This document shows positions 21,451-31,276 of a stretch of 64,000 nt of DNA, one piece after another (the first letter of the stretch is position 1; each line of letters begins with the position of its first letter). This stretch comes from Luteimonas sp. BLCC-B24 (GTDB lineage: Bacteria; Pseudomonadota; Gammaproteobacteria; Xanthomonadales; Xanthomonadaceae): the NCBI RefSeq assembly GCF_028550595.1, contig NZ_JAQQGN010000005.1, positions 124,001-188,000 on the forward strand, in the 5' to 3' direction. A program made the translations under genes and the position numbers. The notes under the pieces were generated by a model. That model was not told the DNA's origin, ran no database searches, and saw nothing but the letters and a program-made list of their open reading frames with translations.

Positions 21451-23855
21451 TCGGCGGGCTCCGGTTCGGCGCGCGCCGCCTCGATCGCCGCGCGGTGACG
21501 GGCGACGAACAGCGACAGCACGAAATTGCACAGCACACCGAGCGCGACCGTGGTGCCGATCGCGCGCAGCACGGGAATCGACGACAGCGCGAGCAGGCTG
21601 AAGACCAGCAGCGTCATCAGGCTGCACACCAGCACCGCGTGCAGGGTGCGGATCTGGTCGGCGCGGTCGTCGCCGGCATGTTCGAAGAACAGCGCGTAGT
21701 CGAGGCCCAGACCCGCGGCGAGGATCAGCGCGACCAGATGGAACAGCGTGAGTTCGACGCCGGCCAGACGCAGCACCGCGACGATCACCAGCAGCGTCAG
21801 CAAGGTCGGCAGCAGCACGCGCCAGACGCGGCGCGGCTGGCGCAGGGCGATCCACACCGTGGCCACCAGCAGCACCAGTGCCACCGCCATCGCTGCGAGC
21901 ACGCGGCCGCGGTATTCGACGACCAGCGATTCCGATGCGTCCTTCATGTCGAGCAGGCGCAGTTCGACGCCCGGCGTGCGCGCCTGGCCGGCGAGCGCGG
22001 CCACATCGGCCGGTTCGTCGAGACCGCTCAGCGACACCAGCGCGGTCGCGCGCCCGGGATGCACCAGCAGCAGGCCCGACACCGCGCTCGACAAGGGCGA
22101 CGCCTGCAGATCCTGCAGCGTGAGCAGCGGTGCGGTGCGTGCGCGCTCGACGTCGGCGAGGAACGGCGCGAAGGCCTCGGGCAGGAACGGCGAGCCGGCC
22201 AATACCTCGTCCAGCATCGCGCGCAGCGTCGGCGTGTCCGGCAACGCGGCCTGGCGACGGCGCTGCACCTCGGCGTCGGGCAGATAGCGCGCGGCCATGT
22301 CGTAACCGTCGAGCCGGCCGTCGGCCACGCGCGCGTCGAGTTCAGGACGCAGCGCGGACGTCGCCGCCAGCACTGAATCGACATCGCCGCCCTGGGCGAC
22401 CAGCACGTAGCGCACGTCGGGTGCGCCCAGTTCGGCGCGCAGTTCGGTATCCAGCGCCATCGCGTCGGCATCGACCGGGGTCAGCTTCGACAGGTCGTTC
22501 TGCCACGCAGGCCCGGGCGCGAGGACGATCGCCGCGAGACTCGCCACGCCGAGCACGGCCAGCGACCACTTCGGTCGCGGCAGCGCTTCGATGCGGTGCC
22601 ACAGGCGTTGCAGCCGCGGCGAATCGGCGATGTCCGGCGGCGCCGGGTCGACCAGGCCGGGCAGCAGATAGCGCGTGACCAGCGCGGCCACCGCGAGCGC
22701 GGCGACGGTGAACACCGCCAGCTGGCGCAGGCCGTCGACGCCCGAGAACAGGAACGTGGCGTAGGCGATACAGGTCGCGATCACGCCGGTCGACAGCGCC
22801 GGCCACAGCCCGCGCACGTTCGTCCAGGGCGACAGGCCGGCGCGTTGATGGCTGAAGAAGTGGATCGGGTAGTCCTGCACCACGCCGATCAGGGTGAAGC
22901 CGAACGCGATCGTGATGCCGTGAACGCCGCCGGGAAACAGCAGCGCCACCGCGCCGAGACCGGCAATGCCGGCACTGGCCAGCGGCAACGCGCCGAGCAG
23001 CGGCATCTTCCAGCTGCGGTAGGCGAGCAGCAGCAGGATCACCAGGCCGATCGTGTCGGCCAGGCCGATGCGCTGCGCCTCGCGCTGGGTGCGTCCGCCG
23101 ATGTCGACCGAGAACGCGCCGGGGCCGGTCATCTGCAGCGTGGACGCGCTGCCGTCGCCACGTGCTTCGGCGAAGCGCGCGCGGATCGTCTCGACCGCGT
23201 CGAGCTGGCCGGTCGGATCGAAGCCCGCCGCGCGCGTCTCGACCAGCAACAGCGCGCGTTCGCCGGCGCGGTCGAACCAGACGTCGAACAGCATCTCCGG
23301 CGCGGCCGCCGGCGCCCAGGCTTCCGCCAGCACCAGGGTCTCGAGCGTGGGATCGGACGGCAGCAGCGGCTCGACCAGGCCGGCCGCCGGTGAGCCCAGA
23401 TCCTGCAGCCGCGCATCGAAGGCATCGCGCAGCGCGTCGGCGTCGAGCGGCGCCGCATCGAACGAGGGCGTCAGCAGGTAGCGGTAGGGCAGTAGATCCG
23501 GCGGAAACGAGGACAGATCGGCCGAGGCGCCGTTGGCGACGACGGTGAACCGGTCGTCGGCGGCCAGCGCTTCGTGCAGCGCCTGCGACTGCGCGGCCAG
23601 CACCTCGGGCGCATCGCCGGAGATCGCCAGCAGCAGCAGCCGCGAGCCCGGCCCCTCGCCCAGCTCGTCGATCAGCAGGCGTTGCTCGGGCGTGCGCGCA
23701 TCGGGCAGGAAGCGGCGCAGATCACCGCTGAATTCCAGCCGCGCGGCGACCAGCCAGCCGGCGAGCAGCAAGACCACCAGCCACGCGACGGCCAGGGCCA
23801 AGCGCAGGCCGGGCCGCCGCAGCAGGGTGTCGGCGAACGTGCCCGGCGATTTCAA
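21447..23855 (-). CDS. MMPL/RND-type exporter of the aryl-polyene cluster
   Basis: 802 aa with a TTG start whose TTGA overlaps the stop of the LolA-like gene. Two repeats, each with one helix, a large periplasmic domain and a five-helix bundle: TM1 near 17-37, the first bundle about 255-400, the second TM7 about 420-440 and the last bundle about 630-790. HGITIAFGFTLIGVVQDYPI and LALILAAGLGLDYALFFEH-like segments carry the acidic residues expected for proton coupling. It probably moves the pigment or its lipid form across the inner membrane. Confidence 0.87.
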   Translation of the reverse strand: MKSPGTFADTLLRRPGLRLALAVAWLVVLLLAGWLVAARLEFSGDLRRFLPDARTPEQRLLIDELGEGPGSRLLLLAISGDAPEVLAAQSQALHEALAADDRFTVVANGASADLSSFPPDLLPYRYLLTPSFDAAPLDADALRDAFDARLQDLGSPAAGLVEPLLPSDPTLETLVLAEAWAPAAAPEMLFDVWFDRAGERALLLVETRAAGFDPTGQLDAVETIRARFAEARGDGSASTLQMTGPGAFSVDIGGRTQREAQRIGLADTIGLVILLLLAYRSWKMPLLGALPLASAGIAGLGAVALLFPGGVHGITIAFGFTLIGVVQDYPIHFFSHQRAGLSPWTNVRGLWPALSTGVIATCIAYATFLFSGVDGLRQLAVFTVAALAVAALVTRYLLPGLVDPAPPDIADSPRLQRLWHRIEALPRPKWSLAVLGVASLAAIVLAPGPAWQNDLSKLTPVDADAMALDTELRAELGAPDVRYVLVAQGGDVDSVLAATSALRPELDARVADGRLDGYDMAARYLPDAEVQRRRQAALPDTPTLRAMLDEVLAGSPFLPEAFAPFLADVERARTAPLLTLQDLQASPLSSAVSGLLLVHPGRATALVSLSGLDEPADVAALAGQARTPGVELRLLDMKDASESLVVEYRGRVLAAMAVALVLLVATVWIALRQPRRVWRVLLPTLLTLLVIVAVLRLAGVELTLFHLVALILAAGLGLDYALFFEHAGDDRADQIRTLHAVLVCSLMTLLVFSLLALSSIPVLRAIGTTVALGVLCNFVLSLFVARHRAAIEAARAEPEPAE

Positions 23856-24589
23856 CGCGGCACGTCACGGCACGCGCGCAGCGCGGCATCGAGCGATTCG
23901 AGCGCGGACGCGCCTTGCGCAGCGCCGGCGAGCAGCGTGGGCTGCGGATCGCCCTGGCGGGGGCGGGTTTCGATGCAGCGCAGTTCGTCGTCGCGGCCGC
24001 GCAGCACCACGGCGGCGATGCGCGTGGCCGTGCGCGCATCGCGCGGCGTGAGGGTCAGGGTCCAATCGGCCGGCACGCCGTCGGCTTCGATCGCGTAGTG
24101 CGTCTCGAGCAAGGTGCGATCACCCGACAGCAGCGCGCCGAAGCTGCCCTGCAGCGCGGCGAGTTCGGGCACGCGGGCCAGCGAGACGGTCCGCGGCGCG
24201 CGTCCGGCGCGTGCGATCACGGCATCGCCGCCGCGAATGGTCGTGGTTTCGGCGTAGGGCTCGCGCACTTCACGCACCAGGGTGTCGGCGTCGGGCCGCC
24301 GGTACTCGCCCGACACCACCAGCGGACGGCGCAGCGTGGCCGACAGGCGCAGCTCGACGAACGGCGTGGACTGCGGCGGTGGCCGGGTCAGGCGGTGCAG
24401 GATCCAGTCGGCGTCGACCTCGCGGCCACGCGCCGCGGTCGGCGGCGGCACGCGATCGCGCGACTGGTCGGCGCGGGGCGCGGGGCGCGCCTGCGCCGGC
24501 TCAGCCGTTTGTGGAGCGGCCGAGGCCGGGAGCAGCGTCAGCCACAGCGTCGCCAGCAGCAGGCAGGCGTGCGGGCGCAGGCGTCGCAT
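23852..24589 (-). CDS. LolA-like periplasmic carrier of the aryl-polyene cluster
   Basis: 245 aa. The start at 24589 is chosen because it gives a signal peptide (RRLRPHACLLLATLWL, ending ASAA); it makes the gene overlap the upstream acyltransferase by 89 nt. The mature part has the LolA-like strand order (TPFVELRLSATLRRPLVVSG, EYRRPDADTLVREV, ETTTIRGGDAVI) of the LolA-related proteins in aryl-polyene loci. It may ferry the pigment lipid through the periplasm between the MMPL pump and the outer membrane. Confidence 0.78.
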   Translation of the reverse strand: MRRLRPHACLLLATLWLTLLPASAAPQTAEPAQARPAPRADQSRDRVPPPTAARGREVDADWILHRLTRPPPQSTPFVELRLSATLRRPLVVSGEYRRPDADTLVREVREPYAETTTIRGGDAVIARAGRAPRTVSLARVPELAALQGSFGALLSGDRTLLETHYAIEADGVPADWTLTLTPRDARTATRIAAVVLRGRDDELRCIETRPRQGDPQPTLLAGAAQGASALESLDAALRACRDVPR

Positions 24590-25490
24590 CGTCGTCGCGT
24601 TTCCAGAAGTCATAGAAGTTGAACCAGTTGTAGGGGGCACTGCGCACGTGATGTTCAAGCCGCTCCGCGTAACGGCGGATAAGCGCATCGACACCGGCCT
24701 GGCGGTCGCGGCGCGGCAAATCCACGCCCTCGCTGAAGGGCTCGAACACCAGGTCGTAGCGGGCACCGCCGCGGTAGAGGCCGAAGGCCAGCATCACCGG
24801 CACCTTGAGCACGGCGGCGAGCAGCCACGGCGCCACCGGAAATTCGGCCGGTGCGCCGAGGAAGGGCACCGGACGGGTCGGCCCGCCCTCCTGGCTGCGG
24901 TCGACCAGCAACGCGACCATCGCGCCCTGCTCGAGCGCGGCGCCGATCGCCAGCGCGACCGAAGGCCCGTCCTGGCCGGCGTCGATCACGGTGGCGGCGA
25001 TCTCCGGATTCAGCGTATCCAGCAGTTCGGTCATCACCTTGCCGTGGGCGCGATCGAGCACCACGCGGATCGCGAACTCCGGGCGCTGCTGAGAGAGCAC
25101 GCGCAGTACCTCGAAGCTGCCCAGATGCGAGCCGAACAGCAGCACGCCGCGACCGGCGTCGAGATGCCGGTGCAGGGTGTCGAGCCCGAACGCCTGCACG
25201 TCGAACCGGCGGGTGTTCTCGCTGAGCAGGAACAGCCGGTCGAGAATCGTCGCGGCGAAGGTGTGGATGTGCCGCGCCACCTCGACCAGCGACGCCGGGC
25301 GGCCGAACACACGCGACAGATAGGCCCGCGAATCCCGGCGTTCGGCGCCGCGACGCAGTAGGAAATACAGCGTCACCGGATACAGCAACAGCCGGGCCGG
25401 TGCGCGCCCGCACCACGAGGCAACCGCGCGCATCGCGAGCAGCGCCGCGCGCCCGCCGCCTTCGCGGCGCGCCTTCCAGGCCGCGCTCAC
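24501..25490 (-). CDS. LpxL/HtrB-like lipid acyltransferase of the pigment cluster
   Basis: 329 aa with a GTG start overlapping the previous stop (GTGA). The lysophospholipid/lipid A acyltransferase core is clear: GVLLFGSHLGSFEVLRVL has the HX4E catalytic motif, followed by ALLVDRSQEGG and PVPFLGAPAEFP. The N-terminal hydrophobic stretch (LLLYPVTLYFLL) suggests membrane association. It may attach the polyenyl chain to a lipid. The C-terminal tail, rich in Asp, Ala and Pro, overlaps the start of the LolA-like gene. Confidence 0.85.
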   Translation of the reverse strand: MSAAWKARREGGGRAALLAMRAVASWCGRAPARLLLYPVTLYFLLRRGAERRDSRAYLSRVFGRPASLVEVARHIHTFAATILDRLFLLSENTRRFDVQAFGLDTLHRHLDAGRGVLLFGSHLGSFEVLRVLSQQRPEFAIRVVLDRAHGKVMTELLDTLNPEIAATVIDAGQDGPSVALAIGAALEQGAMVALLVDRSQEGGPTRPVPFLGAPAEFPVAPWLLAAVLKVPVMLAFGLYRGGARYDLVFEPFSEGVDLPRRDRQAGVDALIRRYAERLEHHVRSAPYNWFNFYDFWKRDDDATPAPARLPAAGDAVADAAPGLGRSTNG

Positions 25491-25801
25491 GCCACGTCCC
25501 CGCCAGTGGCGATCACGTCGCCGCTGGCCAGCAGGACGCCGTCACGCTCGACCCGGAACCGCCAGCGCGGGCCGGCCTCGGTGGTCGTGGTCTCGAGTGC
25601 GATCTCGGCGGTCTCATCCGGCAGCAAGGGCTGCACGAACTTCACCTGCGGCAGGCGCAGCGGACCGAGCGCGCCGTGCGCGGTCTCGATCGCCGCGATC
25701 ACGTGATCGAGGATCACCACGCCGGGCACCAGCGGCCGCCCGGGAAAATGTCCCGGCAGGCACGGATGCGTGCCCGGGACGACGAACGTCGTCCGGCTCA
25801 T
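25487..25801 (-). CDS. Short FabZ-like dehydratase (ApeI-like)
   Basis: 104 aa. A minimal hot-dog protein beginning almost at once with the FabZ-type active-site region HPCLPGHFPGRPLVPGV, then VKFVQPLLPDE and a final strand VLLASGDVIATGG. It would catalyse dehydration of 3-hydroxy intermediates together with, or instead of, the ApeP-like enzyme. Too short to be seen in full as a separate long frame; its ATG overlaps the acyltransferase stop by 4 nt. Confidence 0.83.
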   Translation of the reverse strand: MSRTTFVVPGTHPCLPGHFPGRPLVPGVVILDHVIAAIETAHGALGPLRLPQVKFVQPLLPDETAEIALETTTTEAGPRWRFRVERDGVLLASGDVIATGGDVA

Positions 25802-26577
25802 GGGCGGGGCGCGCGTCCCAGCATCGCGGCGACCGCGTCCTGGGCTTCGCGTGCGAGTGCCTGGCGACCCGCCGCGCCCACGCGTCCGGCCACCGGCAGC
25901 GGCTGGCCGACAGTGGCGCGCATCGGCCCGCGCGACACGCGGAAGAACCCGCGCGCCGGGAGCACCGCGCCGGTGCCGTGCAGGGCGATCGGCAGCACCT
26001 CGACGCCGGCGTCGATCGCGGCCTGGAACGAGCCCGATTTGAATTCGCCCAGGCGGCCGTCGCGCGTGCGCGTGCCTTCGGGGAACAGGCACAGCGACCG
26101 GCCGGCGGCGAGCACGCCCGCGACCTGGCGGCGCAGCTGCGGGCCGGCGCGGCGGTCGTCGCGGCTGATGAAGAGCATCCCGGTCGCGCGCGCATAGCCG
26201 GCGACGAACGGCACCCGGCGCATTTCCTCCTTGAGCAGGAAACGCAGCGGCACCGGCACGGCCATGAACAGCACGCAGATATCGAGCAGCGATTCGTGGT
26301 TGGCGACGACCAGATACGGACGCGACCAGTCGACCGCGTCGGCCCCCTCGACCGTGAGCCCGCCGGCCGGGCCCACCAGCCCGGGCGCCCAGCGCGTGCG
26401 CGCCATGTTCAAGGCGCGATCGGGCCGGCCGCTGACCAGCTGCAGGGCCAGCGACACGCTGATCCAGCCCGCCGTCCAGAGCAGGGTGAACGCGAACTCG
26501 AGCACGTTGAGGACGCGCTTCGGGAGTTCGGCGATGACGGGCGCGGCGGCCCCGGCGCGGGTCTGTCGGTATTCCAT
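25798..26577 (-). CDS. 1-acyl-glycerol-3-phosphate acyltransferase family protein (PlsC-like)
   Basis: 259 aa. A hydrophobic helix (about 28-48) anchors the protein in the membrane. The catalytic box NHESLLD (HX4D) and FPEGTRTRDG are both present. PlsC-like enzymes in aryl-polyene loci are thought to link the polyene to glycerol or a lipid. It begins 51 nt after the membrane-protein gene; a TATCCT box on this strand (26587-26592) in an AT-richer spot might be an internal promoter. Confidence 0.88.
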   Translation of the reverse strand: MEYRQTRAGAAAPVIAELPKRVLNVLEFAFTLLWTAGWISVSLALQLVSGRPDRALNMARTRWAPGLVGPAGGLTVEGADAVDWSRPYLVVANHESLLDICVLFMAVPVPLRFLLKEEMRRVPFVAGYARATGMLFISRDDRRAGPQLRRQVAGVLAAGRSLCLFPEGTRTRDGRLGEFKSGSFQAAIDAGVEVLPIALHGTGAVLPARGFFRVSRGPMRATVGQPLPVAGRVGAAGRQALAREAQDAVAAMLGRAPRP

Positions 26578-26628
26578 GCGGCGCCTAGGATACTGTTTAC
26601 TTTGCGTGAAGGCCGCAGCCGGGCCGCT

Positions 26629-27312
26629 TCAGCGCAGCAGATCGCGCCAGAACATCGGGCCGAGACCCGCCAGCTTGCGCAGAAAATCGGCAAAACTGTG
26701 ATACCGGCCCGGAAACCGGCGCTTGCGGATCGCGAACTCGACGACGAAGAAGCCGCCGATCACGCCGTAATTCAGCAGATTGGCGCACCACGACCACTGC
26801 TCCCAGGTGATGGGAAACGGCGAGGCCACGCCGACGCTCTCCAGCAGGCCGGCGGGGCTGGCCAGCATGGCCAGCAGCAGGTTGGCGCCGGCCATGCCGG
26901 TCAGTGCGATCGCCCAGGCGGCGGTGAGCGTACGCGTGTAGCGCCGCAGCGCCGGCTCGATCCCGGCCGGCGTGCCGCCTTCGATGCCGGCGACGATCCG
27001 GGTGATCAAGGGCTCGCAGCCCGGCCGCAGCGTGCGCGCGAACACCCAGGCGATCGCCAGCACGAACACCACCGGCACCAGCAGCAGCGGCAACGCCGCA
27101 TGCCCCGCCGCGTACAGCGCCCATGCGCCCCAGCCCGCCAGCGGCAGGGCGATCCAGGCCCAGGGCCGGCGGGCCAGCAACGGCTCGACCAGCAGCATCG
27201 CGATCAGCACGCCGAGTGCGGCCAGCGCGCAGGCGTCGCTCTGCCACAGGCTCGCCAGATGGGCGAGGGCCGCGTAGGCCAGCGCCAGCAGCAGTTGCAG
27301 CAGCAGGATCAA
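26629..27312 (-). CDS. Polytopic membrane protein of aryl-polyene clusters (COG4648-like)
   Basis: 227 aa with a TTG start that overlaps the ACP stop (TTGA). About six hydrophobic segments (1-15, 25-45, 50-80, 125-145, 175-195 and near 150), with a basic C-terminal end RRFPGRYHSFADFLRKL. Proteins of this type regularly sit beside the ACP in aryl-polyene clusters; their role is unknown to me. Confidence 0.75.
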   Translation of the reverse strand: MILLLQLLLALAYAALAHLASLWQSDACALAALGVLIAMLLVEPLLARRPWAWIALPLAGWGAWALYAAGHAALPLLLVPVVFVLAIAWVFARTLRPGCEPLITRIVAGIEGGTPAGIEPALRRYTRTLTAAWAIALTGMAGANLLLAMLASPAGLLESVGVASPFPITWEQWSWCANLLNYGVIGGFFVVEFAIRKRRFPGRYHSFADFLRKLAGLGPMFWRDLLR

Positions 27313-27578
27313 GTGGTGCGGTGCTGCTCGACGTGCGCCGACAGCGCACGCAGCGAGGCGAAGATCTGCCGGTTCTCGTCGTTGTCCGACCGCAGCTGGA
27401 AGCCGTAGCGTTTGCTGATCGCCAGCGCGAGTTCCAGGGCGTCGATCGAGTCCAGACCCAGGCCGGCATTGAACAGCGGCGCCTCGGGATCGATGTCGCC
27501 CGGCTGGACGTCCTCCAGGTTCAGGCTCTCGACCAGCAGGTCGGCGAGGGCGCGTTCGGCATCGGTTTGGGCGGACAT
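27309..27578 (-). CDS. Acyl carrier protein, aryl-polyene type
   Basis: 89 aa. The GLGLDSIDALELAL motif carries the phosphopantetheine serine S44. The ATG at 27578 was chosen over an upstream in-frame start because it gives the normal ACP length. It leads the nine-gene minus-strand operon and holds the growing chain. It is the only carrier protein found in the window, whereas aryl-polyene loci commonly have two. Confidence 0.9.
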   Translation of the reverse strand: MSAQTDAERALADLLVESLNLEDVQPGDIDPEAPLFNAGLGLDSIDALELALAISKRYGFQLRSDNDENRQIFASLRALSAHVEQHRTT

Positions 27579-27685
27579 TGCGGACTTCCGTGGACGTGAC
27601 AGGGCGCCAACGATCCGGCATCGGACCGGCCGGCGCAAGCCGCGCGGCGCCGTTCAGCCGGCGCCGGGCGCGCGGACGCTTCCGT

Positions 27686-27691
27686 TATGAT
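27686..27691 (+). promoter_or_regulatory. Candidate -10 element of the halogenase-xanB2 pair
   Basis: TATGAT, 31 nt before the halogenase ATG in the 144-nt region divergent from the ACP operon. No clear -35 box was recognised. Confidence 0.35.
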
Positions 27692-27722
27692 GCGCGGCCC
27701 GTAGGCCAGCGCACCGCACCGG

Positions 27723-29113
27723 ATGAATCCCGCCCCGATCGTTCCAGCCCCTGCCGCAGATGCCGCGGGCCCGCAGGTGCCGGTGCGCGACGTGGACGTG
27801 GTGGTCATCGGCGGCGGCCCGGCGGGCAGCACCGCCGCCACGCTGCTCGCGCGCGCCGGCCACTCGGTCGTGCTGCTGGAGAAGGACGCGCATCCGCGCT
27901 TCCACATCGGCGAGTCGCTGCTGCCGATGAACATGCCGATCCTCGACGAACTGGGTGTGCTCGACCAGGTGCGTGCGATCGGCGTGCACAAGGCCGGCGC
28001 GGATTTTCCGCTGGCCGACGATGTCACGCGCAGTCACGTCTTCCGGTTCACCCGGCAGCTCGACCCGCGCCATGATTTCGCCGTGCACGTGCGGCGCGAC
28101 CAGTTCGACGCCCTGTTGTTCGAACACGCCGGCGCCCAAGGCGTGGAGACCCACGCGCGCACCCGGGTCACGCAGGTCGCGTTCGGCCGCGACGGCCGGC
28201 CGTCGCGGGTCGAGGCGCGCGCCGAGGACGGCACGCCGCTGGCACTGCGGCCGCGCTACGTGATCGATGCGAGCGGCCGCGACACCTTCCTGTCGAGCCG
28301 GCTGAAGCTCAAGCGCAAGAATCCGGCGCACCAGTCGGCGGCGCTGTTCAGTCATTTCCGCGGCGTGGCCCGCCACCCGGGCGAGGACGCCGGCAACATC
28401 ACCATCGCGCGCTTCGAGCACGGCTGGTTCTGGCTGATCCCGCTGCCCGACGACGTGATGAGCGTCGGCGCGGTGTGTTCGCCCGAGTACCTCAAGCAGC
28501 GCGGCAGCGGCGAGGCGCGTCTCGACAACGAGGCCCTGCTGATGCGCACGCTGGCCACCAATCCCGCCGTGCGGGCGCGGATGCAGGGCGCCGAACGCGT
28601 GGCACCGGTCCACGCGACGGGCAACTACTCGTACGGCGCACGACGCATGGCCGGGCCGGGCTGGATTCTGATCGGCGATGCCTACACCTTCGTCGACCCG
28701 ATCTTCTCCTCCGGCGTGTTCCTGGCCATGGACAGCGCGCGCGCAGCCGCGACGCTGGTGGATGCCGCGCTGCGCGCGCCCGCACGCGAGGCCCGGCTGC
28801 AGCGCGCGATGCAGGCGCGGATCGAGCGCGGGCTGCGCCACTTCACCTGGTTCATCTACCGCTTCAACACCCCGGTGATGCGCCGCCTGTTCTCGGCGCC
28901 GCGCAACGACCTGCAGGTGGAGCAGGCGGTGATCTCGATGCTCGCCGGCGACGTGTTCGACAACGCGGCCGTGCGCTGGCGGCTGCACGTCTTCCGCCTG
29001 ATCTACGCGATGAACGCGATCGCGATCGCGCCGCAGGCGCTGCGCGGATGGCTGGCGCGGCGTCGCCAGGCGCGCGCGGTCTTCCGCGGCGATACGCTGC
29101 ACGAGGGCAATCC

Positions 29114-29117
<4 letters not shown>
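27723..29117 (+). CDS. Second flavin-dependent halogenase-like oxidoreductase of the pigment cluster
   Basis: 464 aa. FAD loop GGGPAGS (residues 30-36), FHIGESLLPMN, K90 in VHKAGADF, the WFWLIP signature and VDPIFSSGVFLAMDS. The last form matches halogenases for phenolic or carrier-tethered rings rather than tryptophan. It overlaps xanB2 by ATGA, so expression is coupled to the supply of hydroxybenzoate. Ring bromination of xanthomonadin is the likely job; some relatives are plain FAD monooxygenases, so the reaction remains inference. Confidence 0.84.
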
Positions 29118-31184
<2,067 letters not shown>

Positions 31185-31227
31185 GACCATCGCGTCGCGG
31201 AACACACCTGTGTCGACGCAGATGGCA

Positions 31228-31253
31228 AAACGCCCGGGGAGACCCGGGCGTTT
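31228..31253. terminator. Bidirectional terminator between hemB and the subtilase gene
   Basis: A perfect 11-bp inverted repeat, AAACGCCCGGG and CCCGGGCGTTT, around a GAGA tetraloop. The A-run on one side and T-run on the other make it usable from both strands, fitting the convergent hemB and protease genes (44 and 24 nt away). Confidence 0.85.
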
Positions 31254-31276
31254 CGCGTTGCGATGGCGGCGCGGCC

